This document shows, in pieces, positions 1 to 8,936 of a stretch of 64,000 bases of DNA. The notes under the pieces are model-generated. The model ran no database searches, had not been told where the DNA came from, and saw nothing but the letters and a program-made list of their open reading frames with translations. The stretch comes from Nonlabens marinus S1-08 (GTDB taxonomy: Bacteria; Bacteroidota; Bacteroidia; Flavobacteriales; Flavobacteriaceae): assembly GCF_000831385.1 (NCBI RefSeq), contig NZ_AP014548.1, forward strand, positions 2,471,779 to 2,535,778. Reading direction: 5' to 3'. Position 1 is the first letter of the stretch. The number at the start of each line of letters is the position of its first letter. The translations under genes were made by a program, and so were the position numbers.

Positions 1-2019
1 GGTGGCACTTTCTTTCATCACCTTTCCTAAGTTACCGGTAATATTTAATTGACCTTTACCTTTACTTAGAATAGATTCTATAAACAAAATATCACCACCT
101 ACACGAGTCCAGGCTAATCCTGTAACGACACCCGCCACATCATTATTCTCATATTTATCCCTCATGCGCGGTGCGCCTAGAACCTCAATTACCGTCTCGT
201 TAGTGACCTTAAGATCGTACGGATCTTCCATCGCAATGCTTTTAGCAGCGTAGCGCACCATTTTGGCAATCTGCTTATCCAGTGAACGTACCCCACTTTC
301 TCTGGTGTAGCCTTCTACAATTTTTTCGATTTGAGGTTTAGCAAGTTTAAATTGGTCTTTTTGCATACCATGCTCTTTCAACTGCTTAGGAAGCAAGTGT
401 CGTTTTCCTATTTCCACTTTCTCTTCAATGGTATAACCGGTGACATTGATAATCTCCATGCGGTCACGTAAGGCTGGCTGTATAGTTTGCAAGCTATTTG
501 AAGTGGCTACAAACATTACCTTGCTCAAGTCAAAGCCCATTTCTAGAAAGTTGTCGTAGAAACTATTGTTTTGCTCGGGGTCTAACACTTCCAGCATTGC
601 ACTGGAGGGATCACCATTGTTAGAACTACTTAACTTATCAATCTCGTCTAATACAAAGACTGGGTTTGAGGTTTTAGCTTTTTTTATACTTTGAATAATC
701 CTACCTGGCATCGCACCTATATATGTTTTACGGTGACCGCGTATTTCAGCTTCATCGCGCAATCCACCTAACGAAATTCGAACATATTCACGACCCAAAG
801 CTTCTGCAATCGATTTTCCTAAGGAAGTTTTACCAACTCCCGGAGGTCCATACAGACAAAGAATTGGTGATTTCATATCGTTACGTAGTTTTAAAACTGC
901 GAGGTATTCAATGATGCGCTTTTTAACATCATCCAGACCATAGTGATCGCGATCCAAAATCTTCATGGCTCGCTTCAAGTCAAAATTATCTTTAGAATAC
1001 TCGTTCCATGGCAAGTCCAATATCAAATCAAGGTAATTACGCTGAATCGAGAATTCCGCTACTTGCGGATTCATACGCTGCATTTTAGCGAGCTCCTTTT
1101 CAAAGTGTTCCTTGACTTTATCGTCCCATTTTTTGGTTTTCGCACGCTGGCGCATTTCATCAATTTCTTGATGCGAGCTTACCCCTCCACCCAATTCTTC
1201 TTGAATGGTTTTCATTTGTTGGTGTAAGAAATATTCGCGTTGTTGCTTGTTAATATCCGTTTGTACTCTGGATTGAATATCGTTTTTCAACTCCAGTTTT
1301 TGACGTTCCACATTCATGAACTTCAAGGTCTCTAACGCCCTATCTTTCAAATCATTAATCTCTAGCAAATTCTGCTTGTCTTCTACTTTCAAATTCATGT
1401 TAGAAGACACAAAATTTACTAAGAAACTATTCGACTCAATATTCTTGATTGCAAAGCTAGCCTCACTAGGGATGTTCGGGCTTTCCTTAATTATCTCAAG
1501 AGAAAGCTCCTTAATCTTTTCAATGATCGCATTAAATTCTTCGTTTTCAGCTGCAGGTCTCGCCTCTACTACAGATTTTGTAGTAGCCTTCAAATAAGGC
1601 TCCGTCTCCACGATATTATCGATTTCAAAGCGCTTTTTACCTTGAATGATGACAGTGGTATTCCCATCAGGCATCTTGAACACTTTTAAAATACGGGCTA
1701 CCACACCAGTGGTATGAAGATCTTCTTGACCAGGATCTTCAACTGATTCGTCTTTCTGTGCAACAACACCTATTGCCTCATTGTTTTTATTGGCTTCTTG
1801 AAGTAATTTGATAGATTGATCCCTTCCAGCTGTGATAGGAATTACTACTCCTGGAAAAAGTACCATATTGCGCAATGGCAAGATGGCCAGGGTTTCTGGA
1901 ACGGCTTCCGCATTCATTTCCTCCTCGTCCTTAGAGCTTAAAAGCGGTATAAATTCCGCATCCTGATCAAATTCCTGTTGTGACATAATGTCTATTTGAA
2001 ACTTCTTTGGTTTGAACAT
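1..2019 (-). CDS. lon: Lon protease, ATP-dependent (C-terminus outside window)
   Basis: Cytosolic AAA+ serine protease that unfolds and degrades misfolded and regulatory proteins. Reading the minus strand from the ATG at 2019 gives 673 residues with no stop. An N-terminal LON substrate-binding domain starts near residue 45 (ILPLRNMVLFPGVV), followed by a coiled linker, Walker A GPPGVGKT near residue 390 and Walker B FVLDEIDK near 453. The window edge removes roughly the last 140 residues, including the Ser-Lys catalytic dyad. A second in-frame ATG at 1986 (MSQQEF) could also be the start. The gene is divergent from the sigma-factor operon. Family assignment is certain from the sequence; proteolytic activity cannot be judged here. 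Confidence 0.97.
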   Translation of the reverse strand, partial: MFKPKKFQIDIMSQQEFDQDAEFIPLLSSKDEEEMNAEAVPETLAILPLRNMVLFPGVVIPITAGRDQSIKLLQEANKNNEAIGVVAQKDESVEDPGQEDLHTTGVVARILKVFKMPDGNTTVIIQGKKRFEIDNIVETEPYLKATTKSVVEARPAAENEEFNAIIEKIKELSLEIIKESPNIPSEASFAIKNIESNSFLVNFVSSNMNLKVEDKQNLLEINDLKDRALETLKFMNVERQKLELKNDIQSRVQTDINKQQREYFLHQQMKTIQEELGGGVSSHQEIDEMRQRAKTKKWDDKVKEHFEKELAKMQRMNPQVAEFSIQRNYLDLILDLPWNEYSKDNFDLKRAMKILDRDHYGLDDVKKRIIEYLAVLKLRNDMKSPILCLYGPPGVGKTSLGKSIAEALGREYVRISLGGLRDEAEIRGHRKTYIGAMPGRIIQSIKKAKTSNPVFVLDEIDKLSSSNNGDPSSAMLEVLDPEQNNSFYDNFLEMGFDLSKVMFVATSNSLQTIQPALRDRMEIINVTGYTIEEKVEIGKRHLLPKQLKEHGMQKDQFKLAKPQIEKIVEGYTRESGVRSLDKQIAKMVRYAAKSIAMEDPYDLKVTNETVIEVLGAPRMRDKYENNDVAGVVTGLAWTRVGGDILFIESILSKGKGQLNITGNLGKVMKESAT

Positions 2020-2102
2020 ATCTTTTCAAGTCGCCACAATGGCAGTGCATTGCGGCTTATTTATGTAATTAATTACAAGCTTTTTATGGAGTTTTGAGGG
2101 AA

Positions 2103-2122
2103 TTCGCTTTCGCGAAAGCGAA
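2103..2122. repeat. Dispersed palindrome copy 1 (perfect 20-mer)
   Basis: Perfect TTCGCTTTCGCGAAAGCGAA in the intergenic region between the divergent lon and sigma-factor genes. No T-tract follows it, so it is not an ordinary terminator. The rest of this 276-bp gap shows no further gene. Confidence 0.95.
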
Positions 2123-2295
2123 CTGACCCAACATCAATATCCTATTTTCCAGATATTTACTACTATAAATCAGATTGCAAAACTGGATTCTATGAACCCT
2201 TTAAGCTTGATACTCCTTATTATTTTTCAAATTCAATGCCAGTGACTGTAACATCCTTTTGAATATTGCATCTTTAGCACAGAAACACTAACCAA

Positions 2296-2838
2296 GTGAA
2301 CCTAACCAACACAGATAACGATGTCTTTGACCTATGTGAGAAAGGCGACCGGAGGGCCCAAATGCGAGTCTATAACGATTATGCAAAGGGAATGTATCAC
2401 GTAGCATTAAGAATTGTTGATGATACCGCACAGGCAGAAGATATCATGCAAGAAAGTATGATTACGGCATTTTCAAAAATCAGACAATGGAATCGGGAAG
2501 CTACTTTTGGCAGCTGGCTCAAACGCATTGTGGTCAACAACAGCTTGACGCACCTGCGCAAATGCAGCAAAATGCCCCTTACCTCATTTGAAGAGCATTT
2601 TGAGCCAGTAGAAGAAACGGGTGAAGTTTTTATGGAAGATGCAGGATGGACGGCTCAACGAGTCTTGAAAGCCATGAAAGAATTAAAAGAAAATTACAGA
2701 CAAGTGTTGACGCTTTCTCTAGTAGAAGGTATGGATAATGAAGAGATCGCAGAAATTATGGGGATATCTCATGGCATGTGCCGCACAACGATTTCTCGTG
2801 CAAAATCAAGTTTAAGAAGCAAACTACAGACGTTATGA
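2296..2838 (+). CDS. ECF-type RNA polymerase sigma factor (sigma-70 family)
   Basis: 180-residue alternative sigma factor that would direct RNA polymerase to a dedicated envelope-related regulon. Region 2 spans about residues 25-95 (DDTAQAEDIMQESMITAF, then the tryptophan-rich WNREATFGSWLKRI). Region 4 spans about 125-175 with a clear helix-turn-helix (EEIAEIMGISHGMCRTTISRAKSSLR). The start is GTG at 2296; no ATG lies upstream in frame at a sensible distance. The stop overlaps the ATG of the next gene in an ATGA junction, so the two are translationally coupled. Gene order (sigma, membrane protein with an acidic cytosolic head, two secreted adhesin-like proteins) suggests it controls the envelope genes downstream; that is inference. 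Confidence 0.93.
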   Translation: MNLTNTDNDVFDLCEKGDRRAQMRVYNDYAKGMYHVALRIVDDTAQAEDIMQESMITAFSKIRQWNREATFGSWLKRIVVNNSLTHLRKCSKMPLTSFEEHFEPVEETGEVFMEDAGWTAQRVLKAMKELKENYRQVLTLSLVEGMDNEEIAEIMGISHGMCRTTISRAKSSLRSKLQTL

Positions 2839-3410
2839 AAGATGCAATGAAAGAATGGTTTGACCAGCAAGAGTTTGATAGAGAACAATTGCCTGAAGGT
2901 CATGAAGAGCGTTTTCTAGCAAGGCTGGAAACTGCCTGTGAAGAACAAAAGCAAGAGAACAGGATTCCAAATAGGAAGTCTAACGGTCGTGTGATCACCA
3001 TGCCGTCTATCCTCAAATGGTCTGCGGCTGCTGTGATAGCGATACTTATAGGATCTGCTAGTTTTTACATAGGACAATCACAATCCTACGAACTCAAATC
3101 TGTTTCTCCAGCGATGGCCAAAGCACAGAGCAATTATGTAGAAGTGATCGATCAACAGTTAGCGGCACTGAACCAGCTGCAATCGCCAGCCACAGAGCGA
3201 ATCATCGCTGATGCTAAAGCTAAACTGCTGAAACTTGAAACTGATTATTCAAAAATCAAGGCAGACTTCAAGACTAATGGGGATAACCCTGCTGTGATCG
3301 ACGCCATGATTCAAAATTTTAAAACTAGAATTCTATTGCTAGAGGACGCTCGAGCGCAAATCAATGCCCAACAAGATCAACTTAAAAAACAACAACATGA
3401 AATACTTTAA
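2835..3410 (+). CDS. Single-pass membrane protein, candidate anti-sigma factor
   Basis: 191 residues. A hydrophilic acidic N-terminal segment (1-55, probably cytosolic) precedes one transmembrane helix at about 58-80 (ILKWSAAAVIAILIGSASFYIG). A charged, coiled-coil-prone periplasmic part rich in Gln, Ala and Lys follows. No zinc-binding HxxxCxxC motif is visible, so this is not a classical ZAS anti-sigma factor. The role is inferred only from position: its ATG overlaps the sigma stop codon and the topology fits a membrane-tethered sigma partner. The start at 2835 was chosen because of the ATGA coupling. The gene ends 14 bp inside the next one. Confidence 0.7.
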   Translation: MKDAMKEWFDQQEFDREQLPEGHEERFLARLETACEEQKQENRIPNRKSNGRVITMPSILKWSAAAVIAILIGSASFYIGQSQSYELKSVSPAMAKAQSNYVEVIDQQLAALNQLQSPATERIIADAKAKLLKLETDYSKIKADFKTNGDNPAVIDAMIQNFKTRILLLEDARAQINAQQDQLKKQQHEIL

Positions 3411-4476
3411 TTTAATCATAGCGCTGCTCTTGTGCAGCAGTTGGATCGCCACGGCTGGTCCAGCGGATAAATACAAAAAGACCAAACGCATCAATAAAAC
3501 CTACAACGTCAATAGTGATGTATTAGTAGATATCGAGAACAGCTTCGGCGATGTAACTTTTGAATTATGGAATCAGAATTCTGTAAGCATTGAGGTTGTG
3601 GTTGAAGTAAGTGGAAATAATGAAGAAAGTGTAAACGATCGTTTACGCATGATTGATGTGCAGTTTAGTGCTTCCTCGTCTAAGGTTTCTGCAGAAAGTG
3701 AGATACCTAATGAGAACACTTCTTTTTTTGGCCTATTCGGTAGTGGTAGTAAAACAAATACTCATGTGGATTATGTGGTTAAAATGCCTATGAATTCAGC
3801 GGTAGATGTGGAGAACGATTATGGTGCTGTGATCATTAAAAAGATGAATGGTCCATTGACCTTAAGCTGTGATTTTGGACGCTTGCAAATAGGACAATTA
3901 TTGAATAGAGAAAATGAGTTGTCATTTGACTATACGGAGAACTCCAACATCGACTACATGAAAGCAGGAACTATTAAGGCAGACTTCAGCAAGTTCCACC
4001 TCTATGGTGCAGATCAGGTAAATTTTAGTGGAGATTACACGACCGCAAGATTCGGTCCAGCAAAGCAATTGAAATATAACTCAGACTTCTCTACTATAAA
4101 AATTGAGAATGCAGGTACCATTGATGGTCGTGGAGATTATTCTACCGTTACCATCGAGAAATTTGAAAACAGTGCTGACTTAAAGGCCAGTTTTGGTAAA
4201 ATGACAGTTAATGATTTGGCTAGTGGTTTCAAATCGTTAACTATTAAATCAGACTACACCACGGTTCAGGTAAAATATACTGGCAATGTTCCTTATGATT
4301 ACGAAATAAGTACAGAATTCGGATCCCTCAAATTAGGTAGCGGATTGAACACCGTTGATTCCCGAAAAGAGTCCACAGAGTCCTATAAACAAGGTTATAA
4401 CGTTACAGGTAATTCTGGAAGCCGTGTGGAAATTAACAGCAGCTTCGGCAGCGTGACTTTAAAATCAAACAACTAA
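3397..4476 (+). CDS. Secreted beta-structured adhesin-like protein, DUF4097 type
   Basis: 359 residues from the ATG at 3397, which lies inside the 3-prime end of the preceding gene. An N-terminal export signal (MKYFNLIIALLLCSSWIATAG) is present; LLLC could be a lipobox or simply part of a cleaved signal. The mature part is a run of short beta-strand repeats with recurring SFGDVTFE, DYGAVIIK, DYTTARFG, DYSTVTIE and SFGSVTLK elements, typical of DUF4097/DUF2807 right-handed beta proteins. No catalytic motif is seen. It is third in the sigma-factor operon and is probably exported to the envelope. Exact function is unknown; assignment to the family is by repeat pattern. Confidence 0.75.
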   Translation: MKYFNLIIALLLCSSWIATAGPADKYKKTKRINKTYNVNSDVLVDIENSFGDVTFELWNQNSVSIEVVVEVSGNNEESVNDRLRMIDVQFSASSSKVSAESEIPNENTSFFGLFGSGSKTNTHVDYVVKMPMNSAVDVENDYGAVIIKKMNGPLTLSCDFGRLQIGQLLNRENELSFDYTENSNIDYMKAGTIKADFSKFHLYGADQVNFSGDYTTARFGPAKQLKYNSDFSTIKIENAGTIDGRGDYSTVTIEKFENSADLKASFGKMTVNDLASGFKSLTIKSDYTTVQVKYTGNVPYDYEISTEFGSLKLGSGLNTVDSRKESTESYKQGYNVTGNSGSRVEINSSFGSVTLKSNN

Positions 4477-4488
4477 AAACAAATAATT

Positions 4489-5214
4489 ATGAAAAATCTA
4501 TTCTTTACAGTTTTAGCGGTCTTTGCTTTTCAAATGACTAACGCACAATGGTTCGGTGGTAAAAAAGTAACTGGTAACGGCAACGTGGTTACGCAAAATT
4601 TTAAAACCTCAGATTATGAAGGTGTTAAAGTCGCTGGTTCCATGGATGTTGAGTTGATCAGTGGTAAAGAAGGGGACATACTTGTCGAGGCAGAATCTAA
4701 CGTGATGGAATACTTAGAAATTGAGGTAAAAGGAAATAGACTTGAAATAGGTCTTAAGAATGACATCAATTTCAACACTCGTAAAGGCATCAAAATATAT
4801 GTACCTGTTGAACAAATCGATGAAGTTAGCCTGGCAGGAAGCGGTGACATCTATAGTAATTTAACTTTAAAATCTGAACGTATGACTATCTCAGTAGCTG
4901 GTAGTGGCGACATCAAGTTAAAATCAGAATCAAAACGACTGAAATTGAATGTGGCAGGCAGCGGTGATTTGAAAATGTCCGGACGTACAGAAAACTTAGA
5001 AGCAAGTGTGGCTGGAAGCGGTGACATCAGCGCCTACGATTTAAAGGCTAATAATGTAAAAGCGAGTATCGCTGGAAGCGGCGATGTGGCAGTATTCTGT
5101 AATGGAGGTACGATGACAGCAAGTATTGTGGGTTCTGGTGACTTACGCTACAAAGGTGAAACCAGCAACATTAAGAAAACAGTAATGGGTAGCGGAGATA
5201 TTACTAAGATGTAG
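4489..5214 (+). CDS. Head-GIN domain protein (DUF2807), putative adhesin
   Basis: 241-residue exported protein with a signal peptide of about 19 residues (FAFQMTNAQ). The head-GIN/DUF2807 beta-solenoid follows, with at least seven copies of an (A/V/M)GSGD(I/L/V) turn spaced about 18-22 residues apart. The pattern of one GSGD turn per coil is directly visible and diagnostic of this family, which is annotated as putative autotransporter-like adhesin in Bacteroidota. No C-terminal T9SS tail is present. Last gene of the sigma-factor operon, 12 bp after the preceding gene and followed by the palindrome repeat and a strong terminator. Confidence 0.85.
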   Translation: MKNLFFTVLAVFAFQMTNAQWFGGKKVTGNGNVVTQNFKTSDYEGVKVAGSMDVELISGKEGDILVEAESNVMEYLEIEVKGNRLEIGLKNDINFNTRKGIKIYVPVEQIDEVSLAGSGDIYSNLTLKSERMTISVAGSGDIKLKSESKRLKLNVAGSGDLKMSGRTENLEASVAGSGDISAYDLKANNVKASIAGSGDVAVFCNGGTMTASIVGSGDLRYKGETSNIKKTVMGSGDITKM

Positions 5215-5219
5215 AATAG

Positions 5220-5239
5220 TTCGCTTTCGCGAAAGCGAA
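5220..5239. repeat. Dispersed palindrome copy 2 (perfect 20-mer)
   Basis: Perfect TTCGCTTTCGCGAAAGCGAA starting 5 bp after the head-GIN stop codon and 13 bp before a separate, conventional terminator hairpin. The presence of that terminator argues that the palindrome itself does not terminate transcription here. Confidence 0.95.
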
Positions 5240-5252
5240 TTCTCTATAACCC

Positions 5253-5296
5253 ATAACTCCCAAAAGAGGAATATCTCTTTTGGGAGTTATTGTTTT
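5253..5296 (+). terminator. Rho-independent terminator of the sigma/head-GIN operon
   Basis: Exact 16-bp inverted repeat: arms at 5253-5268 and 5275-5290 (ATAACTCCCAAAAGAG and its complement), 6-nt loop, then TGTTTT. Confidence 0.9.
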
Positions 5297-5344
5297 AAAA
5301 AAGTACGACTAAGTCGTAATGAACCTAGAAAGTCGAGGAACCAA

Positions 5345-5372
5345 TTGAAGTTAGATATTTAACCTAATTTCG
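5345..5372 (+). promoter_or_regulatory. Candidate Bacteroidota promoter for the CDP-alcohol phosphatidyltransferase
   Basis: TTG at 5345-5347, 17-bp spacer, then TAATTTCG at 5365-5372 (one mismatch to TAnnTTTG), about 25 bp before the ATG. Pattern match only. Confidence 0.35.
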
Positions 5373-5396
5373 CAGCCTTTTACTGAGTACCCACCC

Positions 5397-6164
5397 ATGT
5401 CCAAATTACCTCCCCAGCACAAATTTCTTGATTTATCAGACTATGGACGCAGTGGTGGACAATGGATCGCTAGGAGTTTACAGGAAACCCGCTTCACTCC
5501 TATTCACGTAACCTTGCTTTTTGTAGTCAGTGGATTGATTGCTATCTATTGTATCTGGCACGGGTATTATGTTCAAGCCGCATTTTTTTTAATTTTAAAA
5601 TCGATTATTGATGCTGCTGACGGTGAATTAGCGCGGCTTAAAAAGACACCCTCTTATGTGGGTCGTTATCTGGATTCCATATCTGACTTATTGCTGAATT
5701 TACTGTTGTTGCTGGTCGTTATGCAAGTAACTAATGAAAGTTTTTTATGGACGCTACTTGCTTTTATAGGCTTACAGTTGCAAGGAACTTTGTACAATTA
5801 TTATTATGTGATTTTACGAACTAATGTAGATGGCGATATCACCAGTCGTGTAAGAGAGAACACAATGCCGCTAGCCTTACCAGGAGAAAGTCAAGCGGCG
5901 GTTAACTTTTTCTTTCGTTTGTACTCTGCACTTTATGGGGGCTTTGATTTTATAATCTATCAATTGGATAAAAATGCAAGTGATTCAAAACCATTCCCTG
6001 GCTGGTTCATGACATTACTTTCCATCTACGGTCTAGGGTTTCAACTGCTCATCATCGCTTTGTTGCTTCTGCTCGATCTTCCTGAATTGATTATACCTGT
6101 GATCATAGCAATGACTGCTTTAATTGCAGTATTTATAACAATACGTAAGATGTTATTGAAATAA
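5397..6164 (+). CDS. CDP-alcohol phosphatidyltransferase family membrane protein
   Basis: 255-residue integral membrane enzyme expected to transfer a phosphatidyl (or other phospho-alcohol) group from a CDP-linked donor to an alcohol acceptor during phospholipid synthesis. The full family signature D-x2-DG-x2-AR-x8-G-x3-D-x3-D is present: D72, D75, G76, A79, R80, G89, D93, D97. Several hydrophobic helices surround it (about 35-70, 100-135, 205-255). The acceptor cannot be named from sequence; family members include phosphatidylglycerophosphate, phosphatidylserine and inositol-type synthases. It is convergent with the MFS gene, with 11 bp between the stops, and has its own candidate promoter. 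Confidence 0.9.
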   Translation: MSKLPPQHKFLDLSDYGRSGGQWIARSLQETRFTPIHVTLLFVVSGLIAIYCIWHGYYVQAAFFLILKSIIDAADGELARLKKTPSYVGRYLDSISDLLLNLLLLLVVMQVTNESFLWTLLAFIGLQLQGTLYNYYYVILRTNVDGDITSRVRENTMPLALPGESQAAVNFFFRLYSALYGGFDFIIYQLDKNASDSKPFPGWFMTLLSIYGLGFQLLIIALLLLLDLPELIIPVIIAMTALIAVFITIRKMLLK

Positions 6165-6175
6165 CGTTCAAGTAA

Positions 6176-7501
6176 TCAATCAGTGCTGGAGCTGACAGCC
6201 AAAGTCTTGAGCTTGGGAACTCTTAGGAGCAATAGTATTCCAATTACAAAGAATACCACCAGAAATAGGATGCTACCACGCATGGAGCCTGTAATCTCGC
6301 CTACCACGGCAAACAGAAACATACCTATTACAATCCCAATTTTCTCTGCCACATCAAAAAAACTGAAGAAAGAAGCAGTGTCTAAACTGCCTTCTGGAAT
6401 CATTTTAGAATACGTACTTCTGGAAAGCGATTGGATGGAACCCATTACAAAGCCTACAAAACCTGCCGTAATATAAAATTGCATAGGAGTGGTCACAAAG
6501 TAACCATACACACATACCGTTGCCCAGATGATGTTAATACCTATCAGCACATTGATGTTTCCATGCTTTCGCGAAAGCGAACTAGCGACATATGCACCTA
6601 CTATGGCTACCAATTGAATCAATAGAATAGAAATGATCAAACCTGTGGTTGCACCACCTTCTCCCCATTCCACTTCTTCAGTTCCGAAATAGGTTGCGAC
6701 CAGCATGACGGTTTGTACGGCCATGCTGTAAATGAAAAATGCTGCGAGGTAGCGTTTCATCTGCCTATTCTCACCTAGTTGTTTCCATATTTTTTGAAGT
6801 TCCAGAAAACCATTCGTAAATATGTTTTTGACATCACTACGGTCTTTTCGGGTTCCCATAGGTAAGTACGAATACGTATACTGGGCAAAGCCTATCCACC
6901 AAACACCAACCAAAACAAAAGAAATTTGAGTGGGTAGTTTCTCGCTTTCAAAAAAACCACCTTGAATTAAAATAAGACAAATAATTAATAATATCACGCT
7001 GCCTATATAACCCATCGTAAAACCGTGAGCACTGACTTTATCTTGCTGCTCAGGAAATGCGACATCAGGCAAATAAGAGTTGTAAAAAACTAAGGAACCC
7101 CAAAACCCCACTAGGGCTAATAGATACACCGCAAGACTGATCCACAAATAGTCAAAGCTGAAAAATGCTAATCCTATGCTACAAGTCCCCCCTAAATAAC
7201 AAAAGAACTGTAGAAAACGCTTCTTCTTACCAGAATAATCGGCTACCCCAGAAAGTATGGGTGATATAATGCTTACAATCAAAAAGGCAATTGCTGTTGT
7301 AATAATGATAATTGTCTCATTATTCATTCCTTGAATGGCATCAGGCACATTACCAGTTTCAAAGGCGTTTTTACTAATGGCGCTGTAATATATAGGGAAA
7401 ACAGCACTAGCTATTACTAATGAATAAACGGAGTTTGCCCAATCATAGAACGCCCATGCATTCAATAATTTTTTGTGGCCTTTGGGGTAAGTTTTTTGCA
7501 T
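6176..7501 (-). CDS. MFS transporter, UMF1/Atg22-like family
   Basis: 441-residue inner-membrane transporter with about twelve hydrophobic segments. The N-terminal signature LLNAWAFYDWANSVYS is typical of the UMF1 (unknown major facilitator 1) family related to yeast vacuolar effluxer Atg22. The substrate is not known for bacterial members. A conserved loop after the second helix pair contains DYSGKKKR, the MFS loop 2-3 basic motif. A copy of the dispersed palindrome lies inside the gene at 6562-6581 and is translated as SLSRKH in a cytoplasmic-type loop between helices. Transcribed leftwards, directly after the terminator of the M48 gene. Confidence 0.88.
   Translation of the reverse strand: MQKTYPKGHKKLLNAWAFYDWANSVYSLVIASAVFPIYYSAISKNAFETGNVPDAIQGMNNETIIIITTAIAFLIVSIISPILSGVADYSGKKKRFLQFFCYLGGTCSIGLAFFSFDYLWISLAVYLLALVGFWGSLVFYNSYLPDVAFPEQQDKVSAHGFTMGYIGSVILLIICLILIQGGFFESEKLPTQISFVLVGVWWIGFAQYTYSYLPMGTRKDRSDVKNIFTNGFLELQKIWKQLGENRQMKRYLAAFFIYSMAVQTVMLVATYFGTEEVEWGEGGATTGLIISILLIQLVAIVGAYVASSLSRKHGNINVLIGINIIWATVCVYGYFVTTPMQFYITAGFVGFVMGSIQSLSRSTYSKMIPEGSLDTASFFSFFDVAEKIGIVIGMFLFAVVGEITGSMRGSILFLVVFFVIGILLLLRVPKLKTLAVSSSTD
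6562..6581. repeat. Dispersed palindrome copy 3, inside MFS gene
   Basis: Perfect 14-bp core GCTTTCGCGAAAGC at 6565-6578; flanks match on the right side only. Translated SLSRKH on the minus strand. Confidence 0.93.
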
Positions 7502-7527
7502 AAAAAAGGGTTCTACTAGAACCCTTT
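7502..7527 (-). terminator. Terminator of the ytxJ-M48 operon
   Basis: Arms AAAGGGTTCT at 7505-7514 and AGAACCCTTT at 7518-7527, 3-nt loop. On the minus strand the hairpin is followed by a T-run, and it lies between the M48 stop and the MFS start. Confidence 0.85.
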
Positions 7528-7549
7528 AAAAGTATACTTTTTGAAATGA

Positions 7550-8377
7550 CTATTTAAATGAAGTCACTCCGTATTTTTTTGCTTCAGCTTTAGCAATTGG
7601 AGCTAACCTTTCGAGATTGGCAATACGCGTCTGGTTGGACGGGTGCGTACTCAAAAATTCTGGTGGTGCTTGACCGCCACGAGCAGCCATTCTTTTCCAC
7701 AATTCCGCTCCTTCGTCTGGATTATATCCAGCGATAGCAGTTAGAATCAAACCAATTTTATCAGCTTCATTCTCGTGTGCTCTAGAAAAAGGTAAAATTC
7801 CTAAAGTTGTACTTCCTAAACCATAAGCTTGATTCAAAATTTGCTGGGTTTCTTGGCTTGCGCCGCTTACGACTCCGCCTACTGCGAGACCTACTTGACC
7901 TAATGCCTGCAATTGTCCAGCGCGCATGCGTTGTCCACCGTGATTTGCTAATGCATGAGCTACTTCATGGCCCATCACAACAGCTACTCCTGTTTCTGTT
8001 TGAGTAATTGGTAGAATCCCGGTGTAGAAAGCGATTTTACCACCTGGCATTGCCCAAGCATTTACTTGATCGTCATTGATCAGACTGTACTCCCATTCAT
8101 ATCCATTTAAATATTCTGGGTGTCCTAAAGCGTTCAACCATTTTTGAGAGGCATTTTTGATATTTTGACCTACATTAGTAATCATTCTTGATTCAGCCGT
8201 ACCAGTTACCACCTTACTTTCTTCTAGTACCTGATTGTACTGTGCAAATGCAGCAGGGAAAACCTGATCGTTTGCAACTGGTTTTAATGTACGTTCTCCT
8301 GTGAACACGTTAGTTGCACAAGACAGCACCACTAAAGAAGCTGCAAGTAATGATAAGCGAGTGATTTTCATTTTCAT
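7550..8377 (-). CDS. M48 family zinc metallopeptidase, lipoprotein
   Basis: 275 residues. An N-terminal lipoprotein signal ends at Cys20 (LVVLSC), so the enzyme is probably anchored in the periplasm or outer membrane. Zinc site HEVAH at 137-141 and the third-ligand region HENEAD at 201-206 match BepA/LoiP-like M48B peptidases, which act in outer-membrane protein quality control. The ligands and lipobox are seen directly; the substrate role is inferred from the family. The start overlaps the stop of the upstream ytxJ by 4 bp, so the two are co-translated. Confidence 0.92.
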   Translation of the reverse strand: MKMKITRLSLLAASLVVLSCATNVFTGERTLKPVANDQVFPAAFAQYNQVLEESKVVTGTAESRMITNVGQNIKNASQKWLNALGHPEYLNGYEWEYSLINDDQVNAWAMPGGKIAFYTGILPITQTETGVAVVMGHEVAHALANHGGQRMRAGQLQALGQVGLAVGGVVSGASQETQQILNQAYGLGSTTLGILPFSRAHENEADKIGLILTAIAGYNPDEGAELWKRMAARGGQAPPEFLSTHPSNQTRIANLERLAPIAKAEAKKYGVTSFK

Positions 8378-8772
8378 TTAATTAATTGTTGAATTTTTTT
8401 AATGTCGATTCCGTGATGACTTTCGGTATGAATAACGAGTCCATCCTTAAGAACAATGACTTGTGGTGACTGATGTGTGACATTTAATTCACTAGCAATC
8501 GCGTTGCTGACATCTCTATATTGAATAAGATCCAGTAAATAATACGTTACCTCTTGATCTTTCTTCTCATAGTTACGTTCAAAACTGTTTAACGCCATTC
8601 TTGAAATACCACATCTGGTACTGTGTTTAAATATGACCTTAGTTTTAATTTTAGAATTTTTGATCAAACTGTGCAGTTGGTCAATGGATTCTAGATTCTC
8701 CCAAGCGATGCCTTGAATCTCTTCTTTGGCAACATCACGTTGAGATTTAAATAATTTGTCCATTAAGCCCAT
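8374..8772 (-). CDS. ytxJ: YtxJ-type thioredoxin-like monothiol protein
   Basis: 132 residues, thioredoxin-fold protein of the YtxJ family. A single active-site Cys54 lies in FKHSTRCGIS; no second resolving Cys follows, consistent with a monothiol redox protein. The family is linked to bacillithiol-dependent disulfide exchange in Firmicutes and Bacteroidota. A cis-Pro-like motif (HQSPQVIV) occurs near residue 105. First gene of a two-gene unit with the M48 peptidase and divergent from clpB. A second in-frame start (MDKLFKS) three codons in is possible. Confidence 0.88.
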   Translation of the reverse strand: MGLMDKLFKSQRDVAKEEIQGIAWENLESIDQLHSLIKNSKIKTKVIFKHSTRCGISRMALNSFERNYEKKDQEVTYYLLDLIQYRDVSNAIASELNVTHQSPQVIVLKDGLVIHTESHHGIDIKKIQQLIK

Positions 8773-8794
8773 ATAAGTTTCTTTTTAAACAATT

Positions 8795-8802
8795 CAAATA
8801 TA
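8795..8802 (-). promoter_or_regulatory. Candidate -7 box (TATATTTG) for ytxJ
   Basis: Perfect TAnnTTTG match on the minus strand, 22 bp upstream of the ytxJ start. No convincing TTTG at -33 was found. Confidence 0.4.
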
Positions 8803-8936
8803 ATTCTATGCTAGAGTTAAAAGTGCTAATACTATAATAATATGTCATTATGTCGGTTTAAAAGCTTTTTTTTGCTGACTAAATGGCAAAATAGTGACTG
8901 GTACGTTGTTTGTCTACTTTTCATAAAATTAAAATA

